Shown here one piece after another: positions 46,576 through 56,688 of a stretch of DNA of 64,000 nt (its first letter is position 1; each line of letters begins with the position of its first letter). Made by a program: the position numbers and the translations under genes. The notes beneath the pieces were generated by a model. It ran no database searches, was not told the origin of the DNA, and was given only the letters and a program-made list of their open reading frames with translations. This DNA is from Corynebacterium auris (GTDB taxonomy: Bacteria; Actinomycetota; Actinomycetes; Mycobacteriales; Mycobacteriaceae): contig NZ_CP047047.1 in NCBI RefSeq assembly GCF_030408575.1, positions 1,971,991 to 2,035,990 of the forward strand. Direction: 5' to 3'.

Positions 46576-47043
46576 TTACTTAACCGCCTCGCCATCCCCG
46601 GGTGGCGACACCTCACAGCTGCGCTCCAGCACCACCCCCGCGATACTCAAGGCGAGGCCGCCGAGCACGCCGGAGACCACCCCGGGCAGGTCGGCCTCCG
46701 CGGCGACGAGGTTGCCCGCCCGCGGCAGGACGTAGACCGCCAGGCCGAGGAACACCCCGCCGCAGATCGCCCCAGCCCACGCCGACGCCTTACCCAGCAG
46801 CATGAAGTTCGCCGCCATCATGGGGTTGAGCTGGGAGCGGTCCAGGCCCACCTTGCCCTCCTCGCGGCGCTTGCGCACCATGAACGCGGCAAACAGGCAC
46901 ACCGCCGCCACGATCCACAGCGGCATGGACCACAGCAGGTCCACGCCCGCCAGCGCGCCGTAGAAGCGGCGCGCCAGGATGAGCGCGGCCGCCGCGGCAA
47001 AGCCCGCCAGGGCGACCAGGCCCGCGATTGGGGTGCGGCTCAC
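46576..47043 (-). CDS. DUF3180 membrane protein
   Basis: A membrane protein of 155 aa with four hydrophobic segments (ALAGFAAAAALILA, MPLWIVAAVCLFAAFMV, ASAWAGAICGGVFLGLAVYV and VVSGVLGGLALSIAGVVL). The central loop RKRREEGKVGLDRSQLNPMM and the motif AANFMLLGKASAWAGA are DUF3180 hallmarks. It overlaps the end of folK by 4 bp and matches Rv3605c in the mycobacterial folate operon. Function unknown. Confidence 0.87.
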   Translation of the reverse strand: MSRTPIAGLVALAGFAAAAALILARRFYGALAGVDLLWSMPLWIVAAVCLFAAFMVRKRREEGKVGLDRSQLNPMMAANFMLLGKASAWAGAICGGVFLGLAVYVLPRAGNLVAAEADLPGVVSGVLGGLALSIAGVVLERSCEVSPPGDGEAVK

Positions 47044-47498
47044 AGCTTCGTCACCCCCTGCCGGTCCAGCCCCGCCACCAGGTCGGAGACCGCCTCGCCG
47101 CCGAGCCGGGCGTGCGGGTCCACCTCCAGCCAGGGCACCAGCACGAAGGCGCGCTCGGCGGCGCGCGGGTGCGGCACGGTCAGCTCCGGGTCGGCGGAGG
47201 TGTAGCCCTCGATGTCGACGATGTCGACGTCGAGGGTGCGCGGGCCCCAGCGCACGTCGCGCACGCGGTGGGCGGCGCGCTCGAGTTCCTGGCAGCGGTG
47301 CAATAGCTGGTGGGGGGTCAGGGGGGCGTCGATAAGCAAAGTCTGATTGAGGAAGTCGGGCTGCTCAACCCCTCCCCACGGGGCGGTGGCGTAGAGGGAG
47401 CTGGCGGCGACGAGGTAGGGGGCGAAGTCCCGGACGACGGCGGCGAGGTGGGCGCGCGAATCCTCCATATTGGAGCCGACGGACAGCACGGCCCTCAT
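47040..47498 (-). CDS. folK: 6-hydroxymethyl-7,8-dihydropterin pyrophosphokinase
   Basis: A folate enzyme of 152 aa that moves pyrophosphate from ATP to hydroxymethyl-dihydropterin. Motifs are LSVGSNMEDSRAHL at the start, PDFLNQTLLID and RWGPRTLDVDIVDI, the latter holding the Mg-binding Asp pair. Start overlaps the stop of folB by 4 bp. Confidence 0.92.
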   Translation of the reverse strand: MRAVLSVGSNMEDSRAHLAAVVRDFAPYLVAASSLYATAPWGGVEQPDFLNQTLLIDAPLTPHQLLHRCQELERAAHRVRDVRWGPRTLDVDIVDIEGYTSADPELTVPHPRAAERAFVLVPWLEVDPHARLGGEAVSDLVAGLDRQGVTKL

Positions 47499-47872
47499 CG
47501 GCGCACCTTCGGGGCGCTGCGCCGGGCCACCACGGCGACGCCGTCGAAGACGAGCGGGATCGGGGCATGCGGCTTGTGCAGCGTGACCTCCACCGCGTGC
47601 AGCCGGGGGTAGCGGGCGATCGCGGCGTCGGCGATGTGCGCCGTAACCGTCTCGATCAGCTTGCGCGGCGTGCCCGCCGCGATGTCGTAGGCCAGCTGCG
47701 CCAGCTCGGCGTAGTTGATCGTCGCGTCGAGGTCGTCCTCTGCGGCCGCCGCCGACAGGTCGAGCCAGCACGTGATGTCCAGGCTAAAGGCCTGGCCGTG
47801 CTCGGTTTCGTGCGGCAACACGCCGTGGTGGGCGAAAACGCGCAGCCCCTTCAGTTCGATCCGGTCCGCCAC
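47495..47872 (-). CDS. folB: Dihydroneopterin aldolase
   Basis: A folate enzyme of 125 aa, converting dihydroneopterin to hydroxymethyl-dihydropterin. Typical blocks are RIELKGLRVFAHHGVLPHET, DATINYAELAQLAYDIAAG and LIETVTAHIAD (catalytic region). It abuts folP with no gap and overlaps folK by 4 bp, within the folE-folP-folB-folK operon. Confidence 0.92.
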   Translation of the reverse strand: MADRIELKGLRVFAHHGVLPHETEHGQAFSLDITCWLDLSAAAAEDDLDATINYAELAQLAYDIAAGTPRKLIETVTAHIADAAIARYPRLHAVEVTLHKPHAPIPLVFDGVAVVARRSAPKVRR

Positions 47873-48733
47873 TTACCTACCCCCCGCGCGCCAGGCGGCG
47901 ACGACGTCGACCGCGTCGCGGGAGACGGCGACCTCGTGCACGCGCACACACCACGCCCCGGCCTGGGCCGACAGGGCGGTGACGGCGGCGGTGGCCGGGT
48001 CCGCGTCGGCGGGCGTGTGCGCCAGGCCGCGCTCTTTGCGGATCCCGGTGAGGAAGCGCTTGCGCGAGGCCCCCACCAGCACCGGGAAGGGCCCGGCGAC
48101 GAAGGAGTCGAGCGCTGCGAGCAGCGCCCAGTTGTCCGCCGCCGTTTTGGCGAAGCCGAGGCCCGGGTCGACGGTGATCTGGTCCGGGTCGACGCCGGCG
48201 GCGATGGCGTTATCGGCCAGCTCGCGCAGCACGGCGTGCACGTCGCGCACCACGTCGCCGCCGTGGTCGGCCGCGCCGGAGGCGTTGACGAAGGAGTCGG
48301 CGCGCCAGTGCATCAGGCACACCGGCAGGCCGGATTCCGCCATCACGCGGTACATGTCCGGGTCCGCGAGACCGCCGGAGACGTCGTTGATCAGGTCCAC
48401 CCCGGCCTCTGCGGCGGCCGCGGCGGTGGAAGCGCGCATGGTGTCCACCGAGGTCCGGATGCCCTCGGCGTGCAGCGCCTCGATGACGGGGCGCACGCGG
48501 GCGACCTCGACCTCGGCGGGCACGCGGCTTGCGCCGGGGCGGGTGGATTCCCCGCCGACGTCGATGATGTCGGCGCCGAGGCGCACCAGCTCGCGGGCGT
48601 GGGCGAGGGCGTCGTCGGTGCGCAGCCAGCGCCCGCCGTCGGAGAAGGAGTCCTCGGTGACGTTGAGGATGCCCATCACGGTGGTGCGCCCGGGCGCGGA
48701 CAGATCCTGCACTGTGGTCACGGCTCGGGTCAC
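47873..48733 (-). CDS. folP: Dihydropteroate synthase
   Basis: Joins p-aminobenzoate to the pterin; the target of sulfonamides. The 286-aa TIM barrel has MGILNVTEDSFSDGGRWL, ADIIDVGGESTRPGA, LINDVSGG, DPGLGFAKTAADNW, and GASRKRFLTGI. The start is GTG, placed directly after the folE stop (3 bp upstream). A second GTG 12 bp later is possible. Confidence 0.93.
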   Translation of the reverse strand: MTRAVTTVQDLSAPGRTTVMGILNVTEDSFSDGGRWLRTDDALAHARELVRLGADIIDVGGESTRPGASRVPAEVEVARVRPVIEALHAEGIRTSVDTMRASTAAAAAEAGVDLINDVSGGLADPDMYRVMAESGLPVCLMHWRADSFVNASGAADHGGDVVRDVHAVLRELADNAIAAGVDPDQITVDPGLGFAKTAADNWALLAALDSFVAGPFPVLVGASRKRFLTGIRKERGLAHTPADADPATAAVTALSAQAGAWCVRVHEVAVSRDAVDVVAAWRAGGR

Positions 48734-48735
48734 GG

Positions 48736-49311
48736 CTAGCTCCTGATCAGGCTGAGGACCTCGGCGCGGGAGGCGGCGTTCGTCTTGAAGCCGCCGCGCA
48801 CCGCCGAGGTCGTCGTGGTGGAGCCGGGCTTGCGGATCCCGCGCATGGCCATGCACAGGTGCTCGCACTCGATGACCACAATGACGGCCTGGGCGCCGAG
48901 CTTATCCACCAGCGCGTCCGCGATCTGGCTGGTCAGGCGCTCCTGCACCTGCGGGCGCTTCGCGTAGAGGTCCGCCAGCCGCGCCAGCTTGGACAGGCCG
49001 GTCACCTTGCCCTCCGCGCCCGGGATGTAGCCGATGTGCGCCTTGCCGTAGAAGGGCACCAGGTGGTGCTCGCACGTGGAGTAAATCGGGATGTCGCGCA
49101 CGAGCACCAGCTCGTTGTGGTCCTCGGCGAAGCTCTTGTTCAGCACGTCGGTCGGGTCGGTGTGCAGCCCGGCGAAGACCTCCTCGCAGGCGCGCGCCAC
49201 CCGCGCCGGCGTTTCCTGCAGGCCGGGCCTATCCGGGTCCTCCCCCATCGCCAGCAGCAGCTCGCGCACGGCGGCCTCCGCCCGCGCCCTGTCCACTCCA
49301 GAGCTAGTCAT
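48736..49311 (-). CDS. folE: GTP cyclohydrolase I
   Basis: First enzyme of folate synthesis, turning GTP into dihydroneopterin triphosphate; 191 aa. The zinc-site residues are in [20 protein letters not shown] and in [16 protein letters not shown]. Its start overlaps the end of ftsH by 8 bp, so the folate operon probably shares the ftsH transcript. Confidence 0.95.
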   Translation of the reverse strand: MTSSGVDRARAEAAVRELLLAMGEDPDRPGLQETPARVARACEEVFAGLHTDPTDVLNKSFAEDHNELVLVRDIPIYSTCEHHLVPFYGKAHIGYIPGAEGKVTGLSKLARLADLYAKRPQVQERLTSQIADALVDKLGAQAVIVVIECEHLCMAMRGIRKPGSTTTTSAVRGGFKTNAASRAEVLSLIRS

Positions 49312-51694
49312 TCCTGTCCTCCTTCGGCGGGGTCGCTTCCTCGGCATCAGGCTTGACGACGTCCCCAGCATCCACCCGGGGAATCTCCGACGTCGGCGAG
49401 TCCGACGGGCCCTCCTGCTTCGCCGGGCGCTCGTTCTCCGGCAGCTGGAAGCCGATGAGCGGCTCCTCGCGCCGCTTCTCCTGCTCCGGCTCGCCGTAGT
49501 TGCGCATGCCCGGGTGCTCGCCGGTGCGCGGGATGGTCTGCGTCTGCCCCGGCGCGCCGGTGTAGTGCCAGCCGGGCGGCGGCTTCGGCCCGCCGTACTC
49601 GCTGGTCCCGCCGCGCCACGCGGTGGACCCCGCCGGCTGGGGCTGCGCTTCCGGCCGAGACTGGGGCCGAGTCTGGGGCCGGGGCTGCTGCGCCTCGCGC
49701 CGCGCCAGGCGGCGCTCGCGCGCCCGGCGCGACATGTCCAGAAGCGTCTCCTTCTTCGGCGGCTCCACGCCGAGCGCCTTCGCCTCCTCGGCGGGGGTGA
49801 GCACGGGCTGGCGGCCGGGCTGGGCAATAAAGCGCTCATCCACGGCGGGCAGCCCGGAGCCCTCCGGCTCGATGCCGGTGAAGATGTCCTCCAGGTCGGG
49901 CCGGCGCAGGGTCTCTTTCTCCAGCAGGCGCGAGGCGAGCGTGTCCAGGTAGTCGCGGTTGCGGGCGAGGATGGAGTAGGCGCGCTCGTGTGCGGCGTCG
50001 ATAAGCTCGTGCACCTCGCGGTCGATGGTCTCGGCGACCGCGGGCGAGTAGTCCAGGCTGCCCCCGCCGCCGCGGCCGGAGAAGGGGTCTCCGTCCTCGG
50101 AGCCGTACTTGACGGTACCGAGCACGCTGGACATGCCGTACTCGGTGACCATCGCGCGGGCGATCTTGGTGGCCTGCTCGATGTCGTTGCTGGCGCCCGT
50201 GGTGGGCTCGCCGAAGACGAGCTCCTCGGCGGCGCGCCCGCCCATGGCGAAGACGAGGCGGGCGAAGAGCTCGTCGCGGTTGTACATGCCCTTGTCGTCT
50301 TCCTGCGCCGTCATGGCGTGGCCGCCGGTGCGGCCGCGGGCGAGGATGGTGACCTTGTACACGCGCTCGATGTCCTTCAGCGCCCACGCCGACAGGGTGT
50401 GCCCGCCCTCGTGGTAGGCGGTGACCTTCTTCTCCTTCTCGGAGATGATCTTGGAGCTGCGGCGCGGGCCGCCGATGACGCGGTCGGTGGCCTCCTCCAG
50501 CGCGTCGGCGGTGATGACGTTGCCGCCGATGCGGGCGGTGAGCAGCGCGGCCTCGTTGAGCACGTTGGCCAGGTCGGCGCCCGACATTCCGGCGGTGCGC
50601 TTGGCCAAAGAGTCGAGGTCGGCGTCGGGGCCGAGCGGTTTGTCCTTCGCGTGGACCTTGAGGATTTGCTGGCGCCCGGCCAGGTCCGGGTTGGTCACCG
50701 GGATCTGGCGGTCGAAGCGGCCGGGGCGCAAAAGCGCCGGGTCAAGGATGTCGGGGCGGTTGGTGGCCGCGATGAGGATGACGCCCTCGCGGTCGCCGAA
50801 GCCGTCCATTTCCACGAGCAGCTGGTTGAGCGTCTGCTCGCGCTCGTCGTGGCCGCCGCCCGTGCCGGAGCCGCGCTGGCGGCCCACCGCGTCGATCTCG
50901 TCGACGAAGATGATGCAGGGGGCGTTCTCGCGGGCCTGCTTGAACAGGTCGCGCACGCGGGAGGCACCCACACCGACGAACATTTCCACGAAGTCGGAGC
51001 CGGAGATGGTGAAGAAGGCCACGCCCGCCTCGCCGGCGACGGCACGGGCGATGAGCGTCTTACCCGTGCCGGGCGGGCCGTAGAGCAGCACGCCGCGCGG
51101 GATCTTCGCGCCGAGCTCCTCGTAGATCTGGGGGTCCTGCAGAAAGTCCACAACCTCCTGCAGCTCGTCGACGGCCTCGTCGGCGCCTGCGACGTCGGCA
51201 AACGTGTTCGTCGGGTGATCCTTGGTCAGCTGCTTGGCCTTCGAGCCGCCGAGGCCGAACATGCCGCCGCCGGCCTGCATGCGGTAGAGGAAGAAGGACA
51301 ACAGGCCGAAGATGAGCAGCATCGGCAGCATGAAGCCGAGCATGGACAGCAGGAAGGAGTCCTGCGTGACATTCGTCTTGTAGGCGTCCGCGCCCGATTC
51401 GCGGACCGCGTTGAAGATGTCCGGCGCCGTGCGGGCCGGGTACTGGGCCATGACGGCCTCGATGCCCTCGCGCTCGTCTACCGTGATCGGCTCGCGCAGG
51501 TCAATGCGGATGCGCTGCTCGCGGTCGTCGATCTGCACCTCTTCGGCGTTGTTGTCCTGCAGCTGCTGCAGCGCCACGGAGGTGTCCACGTTCTGGTAGG
51601 CGCGCGTCTCGTCCCCGATCAGCGTGAACAGGTAGAGAACGATGAGAACGACGGCGCCGATGAGGCCCCAGCGCAAAACTTTCTTGTTGTCCAT
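49304..51694 (-). CDS. ftsH: ATP-dependent membrane zinc metalloprotease FtsH
   Basis: A membrane-bound AAA protease of 796 aa that degrades faulty membrane proteins and regulators. Helix 1 is [18 protein letters not shown] near residue 10 and helix 2 near 113-135. The AAA domain has Walker [15 protein letters not shown] near 203 and Walker [12 protein letters not shown]. The zinc protease motif is YHEGGHTL near 426. The C-terminal 160 residues form a Gln/Pro/Arg-rich tail that is longer than in E. coli. hpt lies 48 bp upstream. Confidence 0.95.
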   Translation of the reverse strand: MDNKKVLRWGLIGAVVLIVLYLFTLIGDETRAYQNVDTSVALQQLQDNNAEEVQIDDREQRIRIDLREPITVDEREGIEAVMAQYPARTAPDIFNAVRESGADAYKTNVTQDSFLLSMLGFMLPMLLIFGLLSFFLYRMQAGGGMFGLGGSKAKQLTKDHPTNTFADVAGADEAVDELQEVVDFLQDPQIYEELGAKIPRGVLLYGPPGTGKTLIARAVAGEAGVAFFTISGSDFVEMFVGVGASRVRDLFKQARENAPCIIFVDEIDAVGRQRGSGTGGGHDEREQTLNQLLVEMDGFGDREGVILIAATNRPDILDPALLRPGRFDRQIPVTNPDLAGRQQILKVHAKDKPLGPDADLDSLAKRTAGMSGADLANVLNEAALLTARIGGNVITADALEEATDRVIGGPRRSSKIISEKEKKVTAYHEGGHTLSAWALKDIERVYKVTILARGRTGGHAMTAQEDDKGMYNRDELFARLVFAMGGRAAEELVFGEPTTGASNDIEQATKIARAMVTEYGMSSVLGTVKYGSEDGDPFSGRGGGGSLDYSPAVAETIDREVHELIDAAHERAYSILARNRDYLDTLASRLLEKETLRRPDLEDIFTGIEPEGSGLPAVDERFIAQPGRQPVLTPAEEAKALGVEPPKKETLLDMSRRARERRLARREAQQPRPQTRPQSRPEAQPQPAGSTAWRGGTSEYGGPKPPPGWHYTGAPGQTQTIPRTGEHPGMRNYGEPEQEKRREEPLIGFQLPENERPAKQEGPSDSPTSEIPRVDAGDVVKPDAEEATPPKEDRND

Positions 51695-51742
51695 GTGGTC
51701 CAGGTAGTCCAGTGCTTAGGTTGTTGTTGTCAGGTACCGGGT

Positions 51743-52387
51743 CTAGATTTCGGTGGCCCGCGCGTTCGCCTCGATGGCGTCCTCGACCACCCCGCCGTAG
51801 ACGCGGGGGTGCAAAGTGCCCACGTAGGGCAGGTCGCGGTAGCGCTCCGCGTAATCGAGGCCGTAGCCGACGACGAACTCGTTGGGGATGTCGAAGCCGA
51901 TGTCCAGCAGGTCAATCTTGGCGGTCTGCACCTCCGGCTTGCGCAGGAGGGTAATCACGTTGAGGGAGCGCGGCTGGCGCCCGCGCAGGTTCTTCATCAA
52001 CCAGGACAGCGTCAGCCCGGAGTCGATGATGTCCTCGACGATGAGCACGTCGCGGCCCTGGATGTCGCGGTCCAGGTCCTTGAGGATGCGCACGACGCCC
52101 GAGCTGGTGGTGGAGTTGCCGTAGGACGACACAGCCATGAACTCCAGCTGGCAGGGGATGTCGAGGCTGCGGGCAAAGTCGGTGAGGAAGAACACGGCCC
52201 CCTTGAGCACGCACACGAGGATGAGCTCCTCCTCGGCGTCGCGGTACTTCTCGGAAACCATCTCCGCCAGCTGCCTGATCCGCCCCTGCAACTCCTCCTC
52301 GCTGATGAGGATCGCCTCGACGTCCTCGCCATAGGGGTTGGCGGGGACGTCGAAGTTCTTCGTGGCGTGAAGCTCGTGGTGTGTCAT
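51743..52387 (-). CDS. hpt: Hypoxanthine-guanine phosphoribosyltransferase
   Basis: A purine salvage enzyme of 214 aa that makes IMP and GMP from free bases and PRPP. The PRPP loop is [14 protein letters not shown], and the family start [16 protein letters not shown] and [17 protein letters not shown] are present. It sits between tilS and ftsH, the conserved actinobacterial order. ATG at 52387 is used, while the reading frame stays open for 30 bp more. Confidence 0.93.
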   Translation of the reverse strand: MTHHELHATKNFDVPANPYGEDVEAILISEEELQGRIRQLAEMVSEKYRDAEEELILVCVLKGAVFFLTDFARSLDIPCQLEFMAVSSYGNSTTSSGVVRILKDLDRDIQGRDVLIVEDIIDSGLTLSWLMKNLRGRQPRSLNVITLLRKPEVQTAKIDLLDIGFDIPNEFVVGYGLDYAERYRDLPYVGTLHPRVYGGVVEDAIEANARATEI

Positions 52388-52525
52388 CGGTGCCCTTTCT
52401 TGCAAGCCCTGGCGCATCGCGTAACTCCCTCATCTTGCCACTTCCCCTGCGTGGGGAACAACCACCAGCGCGTTTGCAGTCCGCTGCGGTGGGGTTCACA
52501 GGGCGCGGGTGGGGCGTTGTGACCC

Positions 52526-53410
52526 CTACCCCACCACGAGCCGCCCGCCGACGCGCCGCACGCTGTGCCCGCCGGCCAGGGTCACCGGCCCCTGCCCCCT
52601 CCACCGAGTCACCAACGCGTCGATGTCATCGAGCTGGGCGCCCTGTGCGGCCACGTCGTGCTGGGCAAGCCACGCGACGAGGCGCCGGCGCCGCACGGGC
52701 GCGGGGTCGCAGGCGAGCTCGCCGCAGTCGTTGGTGGGGGCGAGGTTGCTTATCGACGCCACCAGCTCCCGCCCCTGCGCAATCCTTCCCGCCGTCCTCG
52801 CCAGAGCGGGCACCGCATCGCCGCCGATGAGCTCTCCAAGCCGCGGAATCACCTCGCGGCGCACGCGGACGCGGCGGTAGGTGGTATCGAAGTTCATGGG
52901 GTCCTGCCACGGCTCGACGCCGAGCTCCGCGCAGGCGCCCTCGGTGTCGGCGCGGCGCAGGCCGAGGAAGGGCCGCGCGATGCCGTCCTCCCGCGCAGCC
53001 ATGCCGGAGGGGTTGCCGCGCAGCGCCCCGAGGATGAGCGTTTCGGCCTGGTCCTCGGCTGTGTGGGCGACCCACACCTCGCGCCCGGCAGCGCGCAGCG
53101 CCGCGTAGCGCGCCCGGCGAGCCTGCGCCTCGACGTTGCCCGGGGCGACGTTGACGCTCACCACGCGCGCCTGAAGCCCCCAGCCGCGGGCTGTGGCGGC
53201 GGCGCGCTGGGCCACCTCAAAGGAGCCGGGCTGCAGGCCGTGGTCGACGACGAGGGCGATGGCGTCCTTGCCCTCGGCGGCGGCGGCCGCCGCGAGCGCC
53301 AGCGAGTCCGCGCCGCCGGACAGGCCGATCACGGCGGGCCCGGCGAAGGGGCGCAGCGCGTGGCGGCAGGCCGCGAAGTGGGGCGAGCGCCGCGGCCAGA
53401 ACGGGGGCAC
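52526..53410 (-). CDS. tilS: tRNA(Ile)-lysidine synthase
   Basis: Modifies cytidine 34 of tRNA-Ile(CAU) with lysine so that it reads AUA. The PP-loop ATPase motif is GLSGGADSLALA near residue 29, and AHTAEDQAETLILGALRG holds the second conserved block. The protein has 294 aa. Its GTG start directly follows the dacB stop codon, so the genes are coupled. Confidence 0.9.
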   Translation of the reverse strand: MPPFWPRRSPHFAACRHALRPFAGPAVIGLSGGADSLALAAAAAAEGKDAIALVVDHGLQPGSFEVAQRAAATARGWGLQARVVSVNVAPGNVEAQARRARYAALRAAGREVWVAHTAEDQAETLILGALRGNPSGMAAREDGIARPFLGLRRADTEGACAELGVEPWQDPMNFDTTYRRVRVRREVIPRLGELIGGDAVPALARTAGRIAQGRELVASISNLAPTNDCGELACDPAPVRRRRLVAWLAQHDVAAQGAQLDDIDALVTRWRGQGPVTLAGGHSVRRVGGRLVVG

Positions 53411-54661
53411 CTAGAACTCCCGGAGCGCGGAGGCCAGCTCGTCTAGGGCGCGGCGCGCCTCCAGGATGTCGCTGCCGTTGGAGATGAAGGCGAAGGTGTA
53501 GACGTTGCCCTGCCTGCTGGTTACGGTGCCGGCGAGGGCGGAGGTTTCGTCGAGGGTGCCGGTTTTGGCGCGCACCCAGCCGCGCCCGGCGAGGGTGGCG
53601 TAGCGCTCGGCGAGGGTGCCCTCGCCGTTGGCGACGGGCAGCGTGGACAGCAGCGGGCGCAGGGGAGCGTCACGGGCGGCGTCGAGAAGCAGCTGGTCCA
53701 AAAGCCGGGGCGGGATGAGGTTGAGGGTGGACAGGCCTGAGGCGTCGGCAAGCGTGGCCGCGTGGGCGTCGTAGCCGCGCTCGGCGAGGACGTCGAGGAG
53801 GGCCTGCGGGCTGGACCCGCCGCGGTGGGCGGCGACCTCGCGGCCGATCGCCTCGGCCATGACGTTGTCGGAGTCCTTCATCATGGCCGTGAGCCTGGTG
53901 GCCAGGTCGGGCGATTCGGCGCTGGCCAGCACCTGCGCCCCCGCCGGGGCGGTGCCGTAGTCGGCGGTGCCGGCACCGAGGCGCTCGGCGAGCGCCCACG
54001 CGACGTCGAGGGCCGGGGTGTGCGAGCGCGGCACGTCGCCCTCGGTGGCGCCGATGCGCCCGCCGTGGAGCATGATCGGCTCGAGGGGGGCGACGAAGCC
54101 GGCGTCGATGTCGATGGGGTCCCACCCTGGCAGGAGCGTTTCCGCGGGCCAGGCGGAGGTGTCCACGTACACGGCGGAGGCCGTTCCGATCTCGGCGGCG
54201 AGGCGGTCGAGCGTGTCCTCGTCGAACCAGACATCGCCGGAGGCCTTGATGACCACCTCGCCGGGGTTGGCTCCCTCCGCTACCTCGGTGGTGATGGTGT
54301 CGGCGGGGCCCAGTTCGAGCAGTGCCGCGGCGGCGGTGAGCACCTTCGTTGTGGAGGCCGGGCGCAGCGGCTCGGCGGAGAGTTCGTCGAAGATCACCTC
54401 GCCGCTGTCCGCCGAGGAGATCCGGGCGTGGAAGGTGCCCAGGGCGGGGTCGGCGGCGAGGCGGGCAATCTCCGCGGCGCGCCGGGTGGCGTCGATAGGC
54501 GCGGGGCTCGCGGGCTCGACGAACGGCGCGGGGGCTGTGAGCTCGAACGCGGGGGCGTGCGTGAGTGCGGCGCGCTGCTGCTGCGCGGTGACCCCAATCC
54601 CTGCGACCGCGCCGACGCTGATCACGGCGGCGGCGCCGACTGCCCATCTCCATACCTTCAT
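53411..54661 (-). CDS. dacB: D-alanyl-D-alanine carboxypeptidase, PBP4 family
   Basis: A secreted or membrane-tethered peptidoglycan carboxypeptidase/endopeptidase of 416 aa. The N-terminal hydrophobic helix (WAVGAAAVISVGAVAGIGV) serves as signal or anchor. Active-site motifs are PASTTK (Ser near residue 103), DSDN and AKTGTL. TACCCT lies 8 nt before the ATG. It heads the dacB-tilS-hpt order and is divergent from ppa. Confidence 0.92.
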   Translation of the reverse strand: MKVWRWAVGAAAVISVGAVAGIGVTAQQQRAALTHAPAFELTAPAPFVEPASPAPIDATRRAAEIARLAADPALGTFHARISSADSGEVIFDELSAEPLRPASTTKVLTAAAALLELGPADTITTEVAEGANPGEVVIKASGDVWFDEDTLDRLAAEIGTASAVYVDTSAWPAETLLPGWDPIDIDAGFVAPLEPIMLHGGRIGATEGDVPRSHTPALDVAWALAERLGAGTADYGTAPAGAQVLASAESPDLATRLTAMMKDSDNVMAEAIGREVAAHRGGSSPQALLDVLAERGYDAHAATLADASGLSTLNLIPPRLLDQLLLDAARDAPLRPLLSTLPVANGEGTLAERYATLAGRGWVRAKTGTLDETSALAGTVTSRQGNVYTFAFISNGSDILEARRALDELASALREF

Positions 54662-54732
54662 CGGGCTAAAGGGTAGCCCACGTATGATATTTGGCGTACT
54701 TTCCACCCACCAGACGGCATGAAGGAGCGCAC

Positions 54733-55275
54733 ATGAGCGACAAGGCCATCGAAGTCATCATCGAGATCCCGAAGGGCTCCCGCAACAAGTACGAGGTCGA
54801 CCACGAAACGGGCCGCGTTTACCTCGACCGTTACCTGTTCACCCCGATGGCCTACCCGGCCGACTACGGCTTCATCGAGCACACGCTCGCCGACGACGGC
54901 GACCCGCTCGACGCCCTCGTAATCACGCCCGAGCCCGTCTTCCCGGGCGTGACCGTGGTCGCCCGCCCCGTCGGCGTGTTCAAGATGACCGACGAGGCCG
55001 GCGGCGACGACAAGCTCCTCTGCGTCCTCGACGACGTGCGCTACGACTCCTTCCAGGACATCGACGACGTCGACGACTTCACCAAGGACGAGATCGAGCA
55101 CTTCTTCGTCCACTACAAGGACCTCGAGCCGAACAAGGAGGTCTCCGGCTCCGGTTGGGGCGGCCGCGAGGAGGCCGAGCGGATCCTGCGCGAGTCCCTG
55201 GAGAACTACTCCAAGGTGGGCGACAACTCCCGCGAGGGCCTCGAGGAGGACAAGGAAGAGTCCACCGAGAACTAA
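54733..55275 (+). CDS. ppa: Inorganic pyrophosphatase
   Basis: A family I soluble pyrophosphatase that hydrolyses PPi to phosphate. The core [37 protein letters not shown] (metal-binding Asp residues) and KDLEPNKEV are present. The 180-aa protein has an acidic tail ([14 protein letters not shown]). GAAGGAG lies 7 nt before the ATG. A strong terminator follows. Confidence 0.95.
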   Translation: MSDKAIEVIIEIPKGSRNKYEVDHETGRVYLDRYLFTPMAYPADYGFIEHTLADDGDPLDALVITPEPVFPGVTVVARPVGVFKMTDEAGGDDKLLCVLDDVRYDSFQDIDDVDDFTKDEIEHFFVHYKDLEPNKEVSGSGWGGREEAERILRESLENYSKVGDNSREGLEEDKEESTEN

Positions 55276-55290
55276 GCTTTTCGACGCCAC

Positions 55291-55326
55291 AAAGGGCGCG
55301 CCCCCGGATTGCCGGGGCGCGCCCTT
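55291..55326. terminator. Terminator between ppa and the surface-protein gene
   Basis: AAGGGCGCGCCCC pairs with GGGGCGCGCCCTT (13 bp) around a short loop between the convergent ppa and the minus-strand surface protein gene. Only short T-rich stretches flank it. Confidence 0.8.
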
Positions 55327-55345
55327 CGCGTTTCGCCTGGTTGTC

Positions 55346-56470
55346 CTAGACGAGCTGCTTGCGGCCGAAGTGGAAGGCCGCCGCGCCGAGCACCACGGCG
55401 ATGAGCAGGCCGATCAGCCCCTTGGCCACGCCGTTGACGCCGGTTTCGGCGCTGATCCCGCGCGCCTGCTCGGCGGTCGGGGTGACCTCGAGCGCCTGGC
55501 GCTGCACCTCGTTGCGGTTGCTGCTCAGCAGGTTCTCGGAGGAGGCGCGCTCCTCCGCGGTCGGCGTGGAACTAGTGCGCGCCGAGCTGGTGACGTAGGT
55601 GCGCCCGTCGTTGTTGAGGTAGTAGTAGATCCCGCCGAGGAGCAGGACGGCGGGCAAGGCGATGAGCGCGAGGCGCTCGATTTCAACGCTGGCCTCGACG
55701 CCGCCGCCGTTGGAGGAGCCGCCGACAACGTCGGAGGCGGCGCCGCCCAAGGTCTCGAAGCTGGAGCCGCCGCTGGCGGGCTGGCCCGTCCTGGCCTCGC
55801 GCTCGACGGAGTTTTCCACGTTGATGGAGGAGCCCGGCAGGCTGGAGCCCTGGGCGAGCACGACGTTGATGGGCAGGGAGCGGCCCAGCTGGCGCGCGAA
55901 GTCAAGGGTGAGCATGACGCCGGCCTGGCCCTCCGCGACGGTCTGGTTGATCAGGTCGCGCGAGTTGACCACGAAGTTGATGTCGCGGTTGTAGAACCAC
56001 TGCTGGCCCTCGAGCTCTCCGGCGAGCCCGCCAACCGAGGCGAAGGGCAGCAGCTCGCGCGCGGCGTCGGCGGCGGCGCTGCTCCCGGCGCTGCTGCCCA
56101 CCTGCTGGGAGCCGCTGTCCGGTGCCGCGTAGCCGGCCGCCTGAGCGAAGGCCTCGATGGTCATGACACCCTCGGTCAGCTCGGCCACGTCAGCGTTGAC
56201 GTTCTCGCGGTTGTCCACGACGTGCTCGCCGTCCGCGTGGTAGTACCACTCCGCCCCCTCCAATGTGCCGGCCACCGCGCCGACCTCCCACTGGTTCAGC
56301 GGGGGCAGGTTTTCGGCTTCCCCTGACCCGCCGGCGGCGCCGCTGCTGCCGGCGGCGGCGCTGCTTCCACTGCTGCCCACCGCGGATTCTGCGTGGGCGG
56401 CGGGGGCGACGTTGAGGGCCAGGGCGCCAGCGAGCGCCAGGGCGGGGACTGTCACGGCAATCTTCTTCAT
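55346..56470 (-). CDS. Secreted repeat protein A with AETG C-terminal sorting-like signal
   Basis: A surface protein of 374 aa, unknown in name. The signal peptide ends AAHA-E near residue 26, followed by a Ser/Gly/Ala-rich spacer. Three copies of an aromatic repeat are seen: EWYYHADGEHVVDNR, QQWFYNRDINFVVNSRD and GIYYYLNNDGRTYV. The third is preceded by a hydrophobic LIALPAVLLLGG. The C-terminus (from residue 337) reads RGISAETGVN, then a membrane helix and GRKQLV, a layout like a sortase signal with AETG at 341-344. The C-terminal third is paralogous to the protein at 57491-58192, and a class F-like sortase gene lies between them. I infer covalent anchoring or surface display. Confidence 0.75.
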   Translation of the reverse strand: MKKIAVTVPALALAGALALNVAPAAHAESAVGSSGSSAAAGSSGAAGGSGEAENLPPLNQWEVGAVAGTLEGAEWYYHADGEHVVDNRENVNADVAELTEGVMTIEAFAQAAGYAAPDSGSQQVGSSAGSSAAADAARELLPFASVGGLAGELEGQQWFYNRDINFVVNSRDLINQTVAEGQAGVMLTLDFARQLGRSLPINVVLAQGSSLPGSSINVENSVEREARTGQPASGGSSFETLGGAASDVVGGSSNGGGVEASVEIERLALIALPAVLLLGGIYYYLNNDGRTYVTSSARTSSTPTAEERASSENLLSSNRNEVQRQALEVTPTAEQARGISAETGVNGVAKGLIGLLIAVVLGAAAFHFGRKQLV

Positions 56471-56630
56471 GGGAACCTCCAGGGCTGGTGTGGGCGCCCC
56501 CACCATGCATCAAGTCTCAAGTGAGGGTTTAGAGTCTACTTCACTGTAGCTTAGCGCCACATAAATCACACACGACACACGAGTCACATGCGTAACGCCC
56601 CCTTTTTGGGGGTGACAGGCATAGCAAAAC

Positions 56631-56665
56631 GCCCCTCGCCCCCGTGCTGCACGGGGGCGAGGGGC
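56631..56665 (-). terminator. Intrinsic terminator of the sortase gene
   Basis: A perfect 16-bp stem (GCCCCTCGCCCCCGTG with its complement) and a 3-base loop, followed by GTTTTG on the minus strand, 23 bp past the sortase stop. It separates the sortase from repeat protein A. Confidence 0.9.
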
Positions 56666-56688
56666 GGAAAAAGCGCCGGTAGCGGGGA

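Noticed and set aside
49091..52522. A 1143-residue open frame antisense to ftsH and hpt
   Set aside because: Codon pattern and composition follow the opposite-strand genes, which have complete recognisable domains.
56594..56613. CCCCC-TTTTT-GGGGG hairpin as a terminator
   Set aside because: The stem is only 5 bp and the strong 16-bp terminator lies just downstream.
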